A DNA stretch of 64,000 nt. Source: JBPCMN01 sp013695115. Lineage in GTDB: Bacteria; Actinomycetota; Acidimicrobiia; IMCC26256; JACDBD01. Each line of letters starts with the position of its first letter. Position 1 is the first letter of the stretch. The DNA lies in assembly GCA_051002235.1 (NCBI GenBank), contig JBPCMN010000085.1:5789-69788 (forward strand). The letters run 5' to 3'. Position numbers and translations under genes: made by a program. Positions 21,748-29,793 of this stretch are shown here, one piece after another. Under the pieces are notes generated by a model. The model saw only the letters and a program-made list of their open reading frames with translations. It was not told the DNA's origin and did no database searches.

Positions 21748-23076
21748 CTAGAGGCCGCCGAGACGGAACACGTGGCGCAGCGTCCGCCGAATCACCTGGA
21801 GGTCGAGGGCCAGGCTCTGGTTGCGCAGGTAGAAGAACTCGTACTGGAGCTTCTCGAGTGCGTCGCCCTCGTTGCTCCCGTACGGGTACTTGATCTGGGC
21901 CCAGCCGGTGATTCCGGGCCGTACCAGGTGCCGGAGGTCGTAGAACGGGATCTTCTCGGTGAGCTCGATCACGTACCGTGGCTGCTCCGGCCGGGGGCCG
22001 ACCAGGGTCAGGTCACCGCGGAGGACGTTGAGCATCTGGGGCAGCTCGTCGAGGTGCGTCCGCCGCAGTACCTGGCCGAAGGGCGTGATCCGAGGGTCGT
22101 CTCTCGTCGTCCACTCGCCCTCCGAGCCCGACACGCCCGCCCGCATGGTGCGGAACTTGATGATGTCGAACCGGGCCCCGTTCTGCCCGACCCGCGACTG
22201 GCGGAAGAACAGCGGTCCGCGGTTGGCGACGAGGTTGCCCACCAGAACGACCGGGATCAAGATCGTCAGGGCTACCAACCCGAGGAGGCTGACGATCACG
22301 TCGAGCACCCGCTTGATCCGGGCGTAACTCTGCCGGTGGACGTCGCCGATATCGAACATCAGCGCGAGGCGTTCGAGCTCAGAGATCGGCAGCTTGCCCA
22401 GCCACTCCTCGCAGAAGCCGGAGAGGGTGCGGATCCGAACACCGGCCTCGTGCAGATCGGCCGCCTGCGTCACGATGCTGTCGTCGGCCTGAGCGGCCTG
22501 GGCGAGTACGACCACCGTCGCATCGGTCGCGGCTGCCAGCTCGACGAGCGGCTTACCGGTGTCGGCCGACCTCACCTCTTCGGCGGTGACAGCCGCCACG
22601 AGCTGAGCATCGCGTTCGGGCTCCCGCGACAGGTCGTGGCGGACGGCTTCGGCGTCGTCGGCGCGGGCCACGAGCACCACCCGATCTCGCTCCTGCGCCC
22701 CCGCCTTCCCCCTCCACGCGAGGGTGGCGCACCCGACGTACCAGGGGACGAGCACGATCGGGGCGCCGAAGACGACGAAGCGGGGCAGCAGTGCCGAGCC
22801 CGCGAGGAGCTGGAGGACGGAGACCGTGATCGCGGCCGCGATCGCGGCCGCGATCACCGCCGCGAACGCGGCGATAGTGGGGTTGCGGCCGCGTACCGTT
22901 GTCGGCAGCCCGGCACCGTAGGCCGAGACGCACAGGACGACGATGTACACCGCCGCCCACCCGTAGCGGAACCAGCCTGTGTACGGCTCGTCGTGGAGAC
23001 TTGCGTGGAGCTGCCCGAGCCCGATCACCGCTGCGACGGTTCCGAGGACGAGGAGCGCTCGGGCTGCCCGTACCAT
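21748..23076 (-). CDS. Polyprenyl-phosphate sugar phosphotransferase (WcaJ/WbaP-like)
   Basis: A 442-residue membrane enzyme that starts glycan synthesis by moving a sugar-1-phosphate from a nucleotide sugar to undecaprenyl or decaprenyl phosphate. About four N-terminal spans are followed by a soluble middle region. The catalytic bacterial sugar transferase domain (about 260-442) has YARIKRVLDVIVSLLGL, PLFFRQSRVGQNG, IIKFRTMR, TRFGQVLRRTHLDELPQ-like sequence and LVGPRPEQPRY. The longer open frame starts at 23184, but ATG 23076 has a TAGTCT -10 box eight bases upstream, so a leaderless start there is favoured. It is divergent from the TylF-like gene. A 28-base palindrome at 22828-22855 lies in one of its spans. 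Confidence 0.88.
   Translation of the reverse strand: MVRAARALLVLGTVAAVIGLGQLHASLHDEPYTGWFRYGWAAVYIVVLCVSAYGAGLPTTVRGRNPTIAAFAAVIAAAIAAAITVSVLQLLAGSALLPRFVVFGAPIVLVPWYVGCATLAWRGKAGAQERDRVVLVARADDAEAVRHDLSREPERDAQLVAAVTAEEVRSADTGKPLVELAAATDATVVVLAQAAQADDSIVTQAADLHEAGVRIRTLSGFCEEWLGKLPISELERLALMFDIGDVHRQSYARIKRVLDVIVSLLGLVALTILIPVVLVGNLVANRGPLFFRQSRVGQNGARFDIIKFRTMRAGVSGSEGEWTTRDDPRITPFGQVLRRTHLDELPQMLNVLRGDLTLVGPRPEQPRYVIELTEKIPFYDLRHLVRPGITGWAQIKYPYGSNEGDALEKLQYEFFYLRNQSLALDLQVIRRTLRHVFRLGGL
22828..22855. repeat. 28-base perfect palindrome in a membrane-span coding region
   Basis: Two units of GATCGCGGCCGC followed by GATC make a perfect palindrome of 28 bases with overlapping GCGATCGC and GCGGCCGC sites. 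It lies inside the sugar phosphotransferase gene and encodes Ala/Ile-rich helix residues, so coding constraint can explain it in part. Confidence 0.85.
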
Positions 23077-23084
23077 CCGCTCGG

Positions 23085-23090
23085 AGACTA
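23085..23090 (-). promoter_or_regulatory. -10 box (TAGTCT) of the sugar phosphotransferase
   Basis: Eight bases before ATG 23076. It supports the shorter start over the open frame reaching 23184. Confidence 0.5.
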
Positions 23091-23156
23091 CCGTGCGGGC
23101 GCTATGCAGCGCGAGCGACGCGTGCGTCCGATGCTCGGGGCGATCAGCGCGTGGGA

Positions 23157-23906
23157 GTGAAGCAGCGGTTGCGGCGGATCGCACGGCGAGCCGGCTTCGA
23201 CCTCGTTCGACATCCGCCGCCCGACCTCTCCCACGAGCTGCTCGACGTCGCGCGTCTGGTGCGGCCGTACACCATGACCTCCATCGAACGCATCAATGCA
23301 CTCTACGAAGCGACGCGCTACGTCGTCCGCAACCGCGTCGCCGGAGCCATCGTCGAGTGCGGGGTCTGGCGGGGCGGCGGGATGATGGTCGTCGCCCGCG
23401 CCCTACTCGACGCCGGCGAGCCCGATCGGGAGCTGTTCCTCTTCGACACGTTCGCCGGCATGGTGGAACCGGGCCCGTTGGACCGGCGGACTGACGACAC
23501 GCCCGCCGGCGAAGTCTTGGACAGCGACCAAGAGTACTGGTGTGTGAGCACGATCGACGAGGTCCGCCAGGCCCTCTCGAAGGTCGCGTATCCGCCGGAT
23601 CGGATCGAGCTCGTCGCGGGCAAGGTCGAGGAGACCGTGCCGGCGCGGGCGCCCGAGCGGATCGCCCTCCTGCGCCTCGACACTGACTGGTACGAATCCA
23701 CCCGCCACGAGCTGGTCCATCTGTTCCCCCGCATCAGCCCCGGAGGCGTGCTCATCGTCGACGACTACGGCTACTGGAAAGGGGCGCGCCAGGCGGTCGA
23801 CGAGTACGTGCGCGAGAACGACCTGCCGCTGCTCCTTCACCGCATCGATGATTGCGCCCGCGTCGCGGTGGTACCGGCGCGCCCGGTGCAACCCGGCGAC
23901 GGCTAA
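23157..23906 (+). CDS. TylF/macrocin-type O-methyltransferase
   Basis: A 249-residue SAM- and Mg-dependent O-methyltransferase of the TylF/MycF family, which methylates sugar hydroxyls. Characteristic segments are MTSIERINALYEATRYV, AIVECGVWRGGGMMVVAR (SAM motif I), LFLFDTFAGM, the metal/catalytic stretch IALLRLDTDWYESTRHEL, and GGVLIVDDYGYWKGARQAV. The gene probably starts at GTG 23157; GTG 23151 is two codons upstream and equally possible. It is divergent from the sugar phosphotransferase gene, and its stop overlaps the convergent HAD gene by four bases. In this locus it probably methylates a sugar of the surface glycan (inference). Confidence 0.88.
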   Translation: MKQRLRRIARRAGFDLVRHPPPDLSHELLDVARLVRPYTMTSIERINALYEATRYVVRNRVAGAIVECGVWRGGGMMVVARALLDAGEPDRELFLFDTFAGMVEPGPLDRRTDDTPAGEVLDSDQEYWCVSTIDEVRQALSKVAYPPDRIELVAGKVEETVPARAPERIALLRLDTDWYESTRHELVHLFPRISPGGVLIVDDYGYWKGARQAVDEYVRENDLPLLLHRIDDCARVAVVPARPVQPGDG

Positions 23907-24556
23907 CGGCGGGGCAGGAACCCGCGTTGGCTCGGACGCCGTCCGACCCGGATGGGGCGGTCGGCGCGCGCAAAGAGCTCTCGGTCGCCACTGCTGTCGC
24001 CGTAGGCCCAGACGAACGCGGGCCGGTCGCCGAGCCAGGCATCGAGGCGGCGCACCTTCTCGGCCCGGCGCACGTTCGGCCTTGCCAGCCGCCCGGTGAG
24101 ACGCCCGTCGGCGTCGACCTCGAGGTCGGTGCCGAGCGCGGCGTCGAAGCCGAGGTGCTCGGCGATGGGGTCGAGGTACGCGCTCAGGGAGGCGGAGACG
24201 ATCACCAGCTCATGACCCTGGCCGCGGTGCCACTCTGCCCGCTCGACCGCCTCCGCCCGAAGGTGTCGCCGGACGACGTCGGTGGCGAACCATTCGGCCA
24301 CGTTGCCGAGCCGGTCGGCGTCGTACCCCGTGAGCGTCCGGCGAACCAGCGCGGCCTTGGCGGCGTCGCGACGGCGGTCGTCGACCGCGGCGGCGACGAG
24401 CCGGAGCGCGATGGTGAACAGCGCGCCGGTGACCTTCGCGGTGCCAACCGCGGCGCGCAAGAACGGGACCACGTTGTCACGCGGGGAGAGCGTCCCGTCG
24501 AAGTCGAACGCGGCGACGACGCGCTCCGTCCCCGGTTCCGGTTCCTCCACCGTCAC
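23903..24556 (-). CDS. HAD superfamily phosphatase (HAD-IB, SerB-like)
   Basis: A 217-residue HAD phosphatase. Motif I is AAFDFDGTLSP (nucleophile Asp18, acid Asp20), motif II is in VIVSASLSAYLDPI, and motif IV is WAYGDSSGDRELF. The cap is all-helical and inserted after motif I, as in HAD-IB enzymes. The GTG start at 24556 overlaps the dprE2 stop by four bases (GTGA). It is therefore the last gene of the ubiA-dprE1-dprE2 operon. In mycobacteria the phosphatase step of this pathway, removal of the 5-phosphate from decaprenylphosphoryl-phosphoribose, is assigned to Rv3807c, a PAP2-type protein. None is seen here, so this HAD enzyme is a candidate for that step (inference). Confidence 0.87.
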   Translation of the reverse strand: MTVEEPEPGTERVVAAFDFDGTLSPRDNVVPFLRAAVGTAKVTGALFTIALRLVAAAVDDRRRDAAKAALVRRTLTGYDADRLGNVAEWFATDVVRRHLRAEAVERAEWHRGQGHELVIVSASLSAYLDPIAEHLGFDAALGTDLEVDADGRLTGRLARPNVRRAEKVRRLDAWLGDRPAFVWAYGDSSGDRELFARADRPIRVGRRPSQRGFLPRR

Positions 24557-25314
24557 AAGGGGAGGCGGCGGAACACGGGCCGAGGCAGGTGACGCAGCAC
24601 TGCCATGACCCAGCGCAGCGCCGGCGGCGCCCACACCGTGTGCGATCCCCGCGCCAGGCCGTCCACGATCGCCGCCGCCACTGCTTCCGGGGTGGTCGAA
24701 AGGGGGGCGGGGTCGAGACCCTTCGTCATCTTGGTGTGCACGAAGCCGGGTCGCACGACCATGACCTGCACGCCCGAGCCCGCCAGCGAGTCGCCGAGAC
24801 CCTGGAAGAACGCGTCGAGGCCCGCCTTGGTCGATCCGTAGACGAAGTTGGAGCGCCGGGCGCGCTCGCCCGCCACCGATGACAGGGCGACCAGGGTCCC
24901 GTGACCCTGCGATCGCATCCGGCGGGCCACTGACAACGCCACGGACACCGCGCCGAGATAGTTCACCCGCGCCAGTTCCACCGCCGCCGACGGGTCCCGC
25001 TCGGTTCGCTCCTGATCGCCGATCACTCCGAACGCGACGAGCACCAGGTCGAAGTCGCCGAAGCGGTCGAAGGTCTCGTCGACGAACGCGGCATGCGTGT
25101 CGGTGGCGGTGGCGTCGAACGCCACCGGCTCCACTGTCGTGGCGCCGAGGTCGCGTAACTCCTTCGCGGTCGTGTCGAGCTCGTCGGGGCGGCGGGCTGC
25201 CAGGACGACGGTGCGAGCCCGACGGTCGACCAGGTGGCGGCACGTCGCCAGGGCGATGTCGGAGCCACCGCCGAGCGCGAGGATCGACTGGACCGCGCCC
25301 AGCGCGTCCTTCAT
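24553..25314 (-). CDS. dprE2: Decaprenylphospho-beta-D-erythro-pentofuranosid-2-ulose 2-reductase
   Basis: A 253-residue SDR. The NAD(P) loop is ILALGGGSDIALA (about 11-23), the active site has LVALSSVAGER and VYGSTKAGLDAFF (YxxxK), and the C-terminus resembles mycobacterial DprE2 (VWAPPALRWVMAVLRHLPR, then PVFRRLPL). DprE2 reduces the 2-keto intermediate made by DprE1 to decaprenylphosphoryl-D-arabinose, the donor for arabinan synthesis. It sits 10 bases after dprE1 and overlaps the HAD gene, the same gene pairing as in Mycobacterium. Assignment rests on both sequence and the adjacent dprE1 and ubiA; many SDRs resemble each other, but this context is specific. Confidence 0.9.
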   Translation of the reverse strand: MKDALGAVQSILALGGGSDIALATCRHLVDRRARTVVLAARRPDELDTTAKELRDLGATTVEPVAFDATATDTHAAFVDETFDRFGDFDLVLVAFGVIGDQERTERDPSAAVELARVNYLGAVSVALSVARRMRSQGHGTLVALSSVAGERARRSNFVYGSTKAGLDAFFQGLGDSLAGSGVQVMVVRPGFVHTKMTKGLDPAPLSTTPEAVAAAIVDGLARGSHTVWAPPALRWVMAVLRHLPRPVFRRLPL

Positions 25315-25324
25315 GTCGTTCGGC

Positions 25325-26695
25325 TCACGTCAGTCCGAGGCGACGGGTGAGGTCGGACTGGAGCACGTTGGACGGGTCGACCCGCTGGCGGACCTCGCGG
25401 AGTCGGTCGAGCTCGGGGTACATGACCGGCAGGAGCTCGGGGCGCAGCCGCGAATCCTTGGCCAGGTACACCCGGCCACCCACCGAGGCCACGAGCTCGT
25501 CGAGGTCGTCGAGCAGTACCGACAGCTCGCGGCCGCCAGCGGGGATGTCGAGCGCGAGCGTCCATCCCGGCACCGGGAACGAGAGCGGGCCGGGGTTGGC
25601 GGGCCCGAACCGCTTGAGCACCGCGAGGAACGAGCCACACTGCGCCGCGCTGAGCCGCTCGATGCTGCGGCGCACGGTCTCGTACTCGTCGTCGGGCACG
25701 ACGTACTGGTACTGGATGAACCCCCGGCTGCCGTAGACGCGGTTCCACCCGGCGACGCCGTCGAGCGGGTGGAAGAACGCGCCGATCGTCTCGAGGTGGC
25801 CGCGGCGTTGCGCCGCCGGCCGCCGGTACCAGATCTCGTTGAAGGCGCGGACGGTGAACCGGTTGAGGAGCCCGTTTGGAACCCACGGAGGTGCCGCCAG
25901 TCGGGTGTGCGGGTCGAAGCGCAGGGGCTCGCTCCGCGCCCGGTCGGGGAGTGCCTCGAGGCGGGCGTGGTCGCCCCGGCCGAGGACCGAGCGGCCGAGC
26001 GATTTCCCCGTGGCCAGACAGTCGATCCAGGCCACCGAATAGCGGTAGCGGTCGTCACCTTCCCGCATGCGCGCCATCACGTCGTCGAGGTTGCTCGCGC
26101 GTTCGATGTCGACCGAGAGCAGGGAGGTCTCGATGGGGATGAGACGCAGCGCCACCTCGGTGACGATGCCGGTGAGGCCCATGCCTCCCGCGGTCGCCCA
26201 GAAGAGGTCGGGGTCGGACGTCGGTGTCACCTCGAAGGTGCCTTTGGGAGTGCGCAGCGTCATCGACTCGACGTGGTTGGCGAAGCTGCCCTCGACGTGG
26301 TGGTTCTTGCCGTGGATGTCGGTGGCAAGCGCGCCGCCGACCGTGACGTGCCGGGTGCCCGGCGTGACCGGGACGAACCATCCCCGCGGGACGAACCTGC
26401 GCATGAGCGTGTCGAGGCTCATACCCGCCTCGACCCGCAGGAGGCCGCGGTCGTCGTCGAAGTCGATCACGCGGGCGAGCGCCGTCGCGTCGATGACCGA
26501 GCCGCCGGCGTTCTGGGCGGCGTCGCCGTAGCTGCGGCCGAGCCCGCGAGCGATGATCCCGCGGCGCGGCGCGTCCGCGAGGAGGTCGTCGACCGCGTCG
26601 GTATCTTCGGGGGCCGAGACGGTGGCGGCGGTCGGCGCGGTCCGCCCCCATCCAGTCAGCAGCCGCGGTTCGGGCGGATCAGTCAAGCGATACAC
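25325..26695 (-). CDS. dprE1: Decaprenylphosphoryl-beta-D-ribose 2'-oxidase
   Basis: A 456-residue FAD enzyme of the vanillyl-alcohol-oxidase type that oxidises the 2-OH of decaprenylphosphoryl-ribose. It aligns with mycobacterial DprE1 over its length: LTGWGRTAPTAATV near the start, ARGLGRSYGDAAQNAGG, PVTPGTRHVTVGGALATDIH with FAD contacts, GKNHHVEGSFANHVESM, EWNR-like GWNRVYGSRGFIQYQYV, and YLAKDSRL, which keeps the catalytic Lys. The residue matching mycobacterial Cys387, the benzothiazinone attachment site, is Ala here (PGWTLALDIP, codon 25553-25555). The start is GTG 26695, overlapping ubiA by 17 bases; TTG 26686 is possible. It is probably on or near the membrane and works with DprE2. 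Confidence 0.93.
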   Translation of the reverse strand: MYRLTDPPEPRLLTGWGRTAPTAATVSAPEDTDAVDDLLADAPRRGIIARGLGRSYGDAAQNAGGSVIDATALARVIDFDDDRGLLRVEAGMSLDTLMRRFVPRGWFVPVTPGTRHVTVGGALATDIHGKNHHVEGSFANHVESMTLRTPKGTFEVTPTSDPDLFWATAGGMGLTGIVTEVALRLIPIETSLLSVDIERASNLDDVMARMREGDDRYRYSVAWIDCLATGKSLGRSVLGRGDHARLEALPDRARSEPLRFDPHTRLAAPPWVPNGLLNRFTVRAFNEIWYRRPAAQRRGHLETIGAFFHPLDGVAGWNRVYGSRGFIQYQYVVPDDEYETVRRSIERLSAAQCGSFLAVLKRFGPANPGPLSFPVPGWTLALDIPAGGRELSVLLDDLDELVASVGGRVYLAKDSRLRPELLPVMYPELDRLREVRQRVDPSNVLQSDLTRRLGLT

Positions 26696-27626
26696 CGACC
26701 GCGAAGGACGCCACCCACATCAGGCCGAAGAGCTGGAGCACCCGGTCGCCGAACACGATCTCCTCCGGTGCTCCACCACGGCCCTGCTCGACGACCAACG
26801 CGTAGCGCAGCACCCCGGCGACGAACGGGACGATCGACAGCCGAAACCAGAACACATCGCCGACCGCCTCGGCGTTCTCGAACGCCCACAGGCAGTAGGC
26901 AGTGATCGCCACTCCCGACGTGACCGAGCGCACGTAGTTGAGGTACGCCGACGAGTACTCGGCAAGGGTGCTGCGGTGCCCTGCCGACGCGTCGCCCAGC
27001 TCCATCTGCTCGGCGTGGCGTTTGCCGGTGACGATGAACAGGGAGCCGGCGCCGGCGACGATGAGGAACCAGTCGGACAACGGCACGTCGGTGGCGACGC
27101 CCCCGGCGATGGCGCGCAGGACGAACCCGGCGGCGACGGCGCCGAGGTCGACGACGGGCTCGTGCTTGAGCCACAGGCTGTATGCGACCGTGATGGCGAT
27201 GTAGCCCCCTACGACGAGTGCGAGCTTGCCGCTGTTGAACGGGGCCGCCACCGCCAGCGCCGCCAGCACGAGCACGACCGCCATGGCCTTGGCGAGGCTT
27301 TCGCTCACCTGGCCGGCCGCGACCGGCCGGTTGCGCTTCGTCGGGTGCCGGCGGTCGGCGTCGGCATCGAGCGCGTCGTTGAGGAAGTACGTACCGCTCG
27401 CGGCCAGACAGAACGCGACGAACGCGGCGACGGTGCGGCCGAGCTCGTCGGCTTCGGTGAGCACACCGGCGGCGCCGGGCGCGGCGAACACGAGCACGTT
27501 CTTGGCCCACTGCTTGGGCCGCGCCGTGCGCAGCAGGCTGCGGGCGAGCGACGGGGAGGACCCCGTCGGAGCGGCGCCGGGCGAAGGCGCGGACGCGGCC
27601 GGAGGCCGTTCGGGCGCGACGGACAT
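26679..27626 (-). CDS. ubiA: Decaprenyl-phosphate phosphoribosyltransferase (UbiA family)
   Basis: A 315-residue integral membrane prenyltransferase. After a Pro/Ala-rich N-terminus of about 30 residues come SLLRTARPKQWAKNVLVF, typical of the Rv3806c group, the first Asp-rich motif NDALDADADR and KRNRPVAAGQVSE, then the second acidic site in KHEPVVDLGAVAAG. About nine membrane spans are expected. It transfers 5-phosphoribose from PRPP to decaprenyl phosphate, the first step towards decaprenylphosphoryl-arabinose. ATG 27626 has a TAGCCT -10 box seven bases upstream, indicating a leaderless operon promoter. dprE1, dprE2 and an HAD phosphatase follow with overlaps or very small gaps. Confidence 0.92.
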   Translation of the reverse strand: MSVAPERPPAASAPSPGAAPTGSSPSLARSLLRTARPKQWAKNVLVFAAPGAAGVLTEADELGRTVAAFVAFCLAASGTYFLNDALDADADRRHPTKRNRPVAAGQVSESLAKAMAVVLVLAALAVAAPFNSGKLALVVGGYIAITVAYSLWLKHEPVVDLGAVAAGFVLRAIAGGVATDVPLSDWFLIVAGAGSLFIVTGKRHAEQMELGDASAGHRSTLAEYSSAYLNYVRSVTSGVAITAYCLWAFENAEAVGDVFWFRLSIVPFVAGVLRYALVVEQGRGGAPEEIVFGDRVLQLFGLMWVASFAVGVSLD

Positions 27627-27633
27627 CGTACGA

Positions 27634-27639
27634 AGGCTA
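27634..27639 (-). promoter_or_regulatory. -10 box (TAGCCT) of the ubiA-dprE1-dprE2 operon
   Basis: Seven bases before ATG 27626. It lies only 15 bases from the divergent -10 box at 27655. Confidence 0.55.
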
Positions 27640-27654
27640 CCGGAGAGCCCTGCG

Positions 27655-27660
27655 TAGACT
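27655..27660 (+). promoter_or_regulatory. -10 box (TAGACT) of the cobalamin adenosyltransferase gene
   Basis: Nine bases before ATG 27670; the divergent partner of the ubiA promoter. Confidence 0.5.
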
Positions 27661-27669
27661 CAGTGCGCG

Positions 27670-28227
27670 ATGCGAAAGGTCTATACGCGCACGGGGGACG
27701 ACGGCTCGACCGGGCTCTTCCACGGCGGGCGCGTCGGCAAGGACGCCGCCGGACCGCGGGCGTACGGCGCGGTCGACGAGGCCGTCTCCGCGCTCGGACT
27801 CGCCCGCGCCGAGGCCGATCGGGGCTCGGAGCTCGATGAGTTGCTCGTGCAGTTGGAGCGGGAGCTCTTCGTCGCCGGGGCGGAGCTCGCGACCGATCCC
27901 GAACGACGGGCGAAGCTGGAGTCAGGTGTGTCACGCGTGACCGCCGAGATGGTGGCCGCGCTCGAGCCGATCATCGACGACGTCACCGCGCGATTCGAGG
28001 TCCCCCAGGAGTTCGTCCTGCCCGGCGAGAACCGCGTCGCCGCCGCTCTGGACGTCGCCCGGACCATCGTGCGCCGCGCCGAGCGCGAGTCGGTCGCCGC
28101 CGCACGCGACGGTTGGCTCGACGACAGTCACGTCGTCCCCTACCTGAATCGCCTGGCCGACCTCGTGTACACCCTCGCCCGGTGGCAGGAGGGTGCCTAC
28201 CGACCCGTGCGTACCGGCGACATCTAG
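27670..28227 (+). CDS. Cob(I)yrinic acid a,c-diamide/cob(I)alamin adenosyltransferase, PduO type
   Basis: A 185-residue ATP:corrinoid adenosyltransferase of the PduO/MMAB class. It has TRTGDDGSTGLF with the ATP-binding N-terminal loop, AYGAVDEAVSALGLARAE, GGRV near the start, and the helix LPGENRVAAALDVARTIVRR with the active-site Arg and Asn/Glu residues, ending with YLNRLADLVYTLARW. It makes adenosylcobalamin, the cofactor of methylmalonyl-CoA mutase encoded at 38249. The gene has a TAGACT -10 box nine bases before ATG and is divergent from ubiA in only 43 bases. The aminopeptidase gene follows after 14 bases. Confidence 0.93.
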   Translation: MRKVYTRTGDDGSTGLFHGGRVGKDAAGPRAYGAVDEAVSALGLARAEADRGSELDELLVQLERELFVAGAELATDPERRAKLESGVSRVTAEMVAALEPIIDDVTARFEVPQEFVLPGENRVAAALDVARTIVRRAERESVAAARDGWLDDSHVVPYLNRLADLVYTLARWQEGAYRPVRTGDI

Positions 28228-28241
28228 AGGACGGAGGACCC

Positions 28242-29786
28242 GTGGCGCTCAGCTTCCGTGTCGTGACCACCCCGGCCGCGGAGGTCAAGGCCGATCTGCT
28301 GGCGGTGCCGGTGGGGGCCGGGCCCGAGCTCGGTGCCGGCGCCGAGGCGGTCGCCGCCGCCCTCGACGACGGCCTGGTCGACTTCATGAAGGAGGTCGGG
28401 TTCGAGGGCAAGGCGGGGCAGACGCTCGCGGTCCCGGCGCGGGGGCGCACGAGCGCGGCGGCGATCTTGCTCGTCGGAGTGGGCCCGATCGCCGAGCTCA
28501 CCGCCGATGGGTTGCGGCGCGCGGGCGCGGCCGTGGCGCGCCAGGCCAAGAAGGCGAGCTCGGTGGCGACGACGCTGCTCGAGCTGGCCGCTCCCGCGGA
28601 CATCCCACCCGCCGACGCCGCCCAAGCTCTGGCCGAGGGGCTGGCGCTGGGCTCGTACCAGTTCCTCAAGTACAAGGATGAAAGCGCTGCCAGCCGTCTC
28701 CGGCGTGTGGTCGTCGTGGCCGCCGGACGCGGCGGGAAAGTCGAGGCGGCCCTCGACCGGGGCGCCACCATCGCCGCCGCCGTGAGCTGGGCGCGCGACA
28801 TCGTCAACGAGCCCGCGGGGGCCAAGTCGCCGGCGGCCTTCGCCGATGCCACCCGCCGTCTTCTGCGCGAGACCGGGGTCACGGTGAAAGTCCTGGCCGG
28901 CGCGCAGCTGAAGGCCGAGAAGCTCGGCGGCGTGCTGGGGGTCGGGCAGGGCTCGGACAGTCCTCCCCGGTTCGTGAAGCTCACCTACCGCCCCGCCGGC
29001 GCGCGGGGGACGCTGGCGCTCGTCGGCAAGGGTGTCGTCTTCGACTCGGGTGGGCTGTCGATCAAGACGTCGGGCGGCATGGAGACCATGAAGACCGACA
29101 TGTCAGGTGCGGCGGCCGTGATCGCGGCGATGTCGGCGCTGCGCGAGCTCGGGGTGAAGACGAAGGTCGTCGGCTACGTGCCGATGGTCGAGAACATGCC
29201 CAGCGGCTCCGCCATCCGGCCCGGCGACGTGCTGCGAATCCGGAACGGAAAGACCGTCGAGGTGCTCAACACCGACGCCGAGGGGCGCCTCATCCTCGCC
29301 GACGCGTTGTCGGTCGCGGCCGAGGACAAGCCGGACGCGGTCGTCGACCTCGCCACCCTCACCGGCGCGTGCATGGTGGCGCTCGGCGACAAGGTCGCCG
29401 GGCTCATGGGCAACGAGGACCGCTGGGTGGAGCAGGTGCGCGCCGCCGCCGATCGGGTGGGAGAGGCAGTGTGGCCGCTACCGCTTCCCGGCGACTACCG
29501 CAAGCTGCTCGACTCCGAGGTCGCCGATCTCCGCAACATCGGCACCAGCAACTACGGCGGTGCCCTGACCGCCGGGCTGTTCCTGCGCGAGTTCGTCGGT
29601 GACGTCCCGTGGGCCCATCTCGACATCGCCGGCCCCGCCCGCGCCGGCAGCGACGACGGCTACGTCACCAAGGGAGGAACCGGCTACGGAGTCCGCACAC
29701 TCATCGAGCTCGCCGGCACCTTCCAGCCGGTGAAGCCCCCCGCCCGCAAGCGGAGCCCCGCGAAGCGCGCCAAACGTCGTCGCTGA
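28242..29786 (+). CDS. pepA: Leucyl aminopeptidase (M17)
   Basis: A 514-residue cytosolic metallopeptidase that removes N-terminal residues, with two metal ions per subunit in a hexamer. The N-terminal macro-like domain (1-165) is variable. The catalytic domain has VGKGVVFDSGGLSIKT (metal-binding Lys and Asp), MKTDMSGAAAVIAAM, and the signature NTDAEGRLILADAL with metal Asp and Glu. The C-terminus is extended by a Lys/Arg-rich tail (PPARKRSPAKRAKRRR), unusual for the family. The start is GTG 28242 with GGAGG at a proper distance (ACGGAGGACCC); the open frame upstream lies in the adenosyltransferase gene. The stop codon is within a 7-bp inverted repeat. Confidence 0.93.
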   Translation: MALSFRVVTTPAAEVKADLLAVPVGAGPELGAGAEAVAAALDDGLVDFMKEVGFEGKAGQTLAVPARGRTSAAAILLVGVGPIAELTADGLRRAGAAVARQAKKASSVATTLLELAAPADIPPADAAQALAEGLALGSYQFLKYKDESAASRLRRVVVVAAGRGGKVEAALDRGATIAAAVSWARDIVNEPAGAKSPAAFADATRRLLRETGVTVKVLAGAQLKAEKLGGVLGVGQGSDSPPRFVKLTYRPAGARGTLALVGKGVVFDSGGLSIKTSGGMETMKTDMSGAAAVIAAMSALRELGVKTKVVGYVPMVENMPSGSAIRPGDVLRIRNGKTVEVLNTDAEGRLILADALSVAAEDKPDAVVDLATLTGACMVALGDKVAGLMGNEDRWVEQVRAAADRVGEAVWPLPLPGDYRKLLDSEVADLRNIGTSNYGGALTAGLFLREFVGDVPWAHLDIAGPARAGSDDGYVTKGGTGYGVRTLIELAGTFQPVKPPARKRSPAKRAKRRR

Positions 29787-29791
29787 CGACG
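29775..29791. terminator. Possible bidirectional hairpin between pepA and rmlC
   Basis: Perfect 7-base stem (CGTCGTC and GACGACG) with a GCT loop, containing the pepA stop. There is no T run, so it would be a weak or factor-aided terminator. Confidence 0.35.
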
Positions 29792-29793
29792 GC

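Noticed and set aside
22899..23156. Longer N-terminus for the TylF-like methyltransferase
   Set aside because: The extra frame overlaps the divergent sugar phosphotransferase start and promoter and encodes low-complexity Arg/Ala sequence with no homology.
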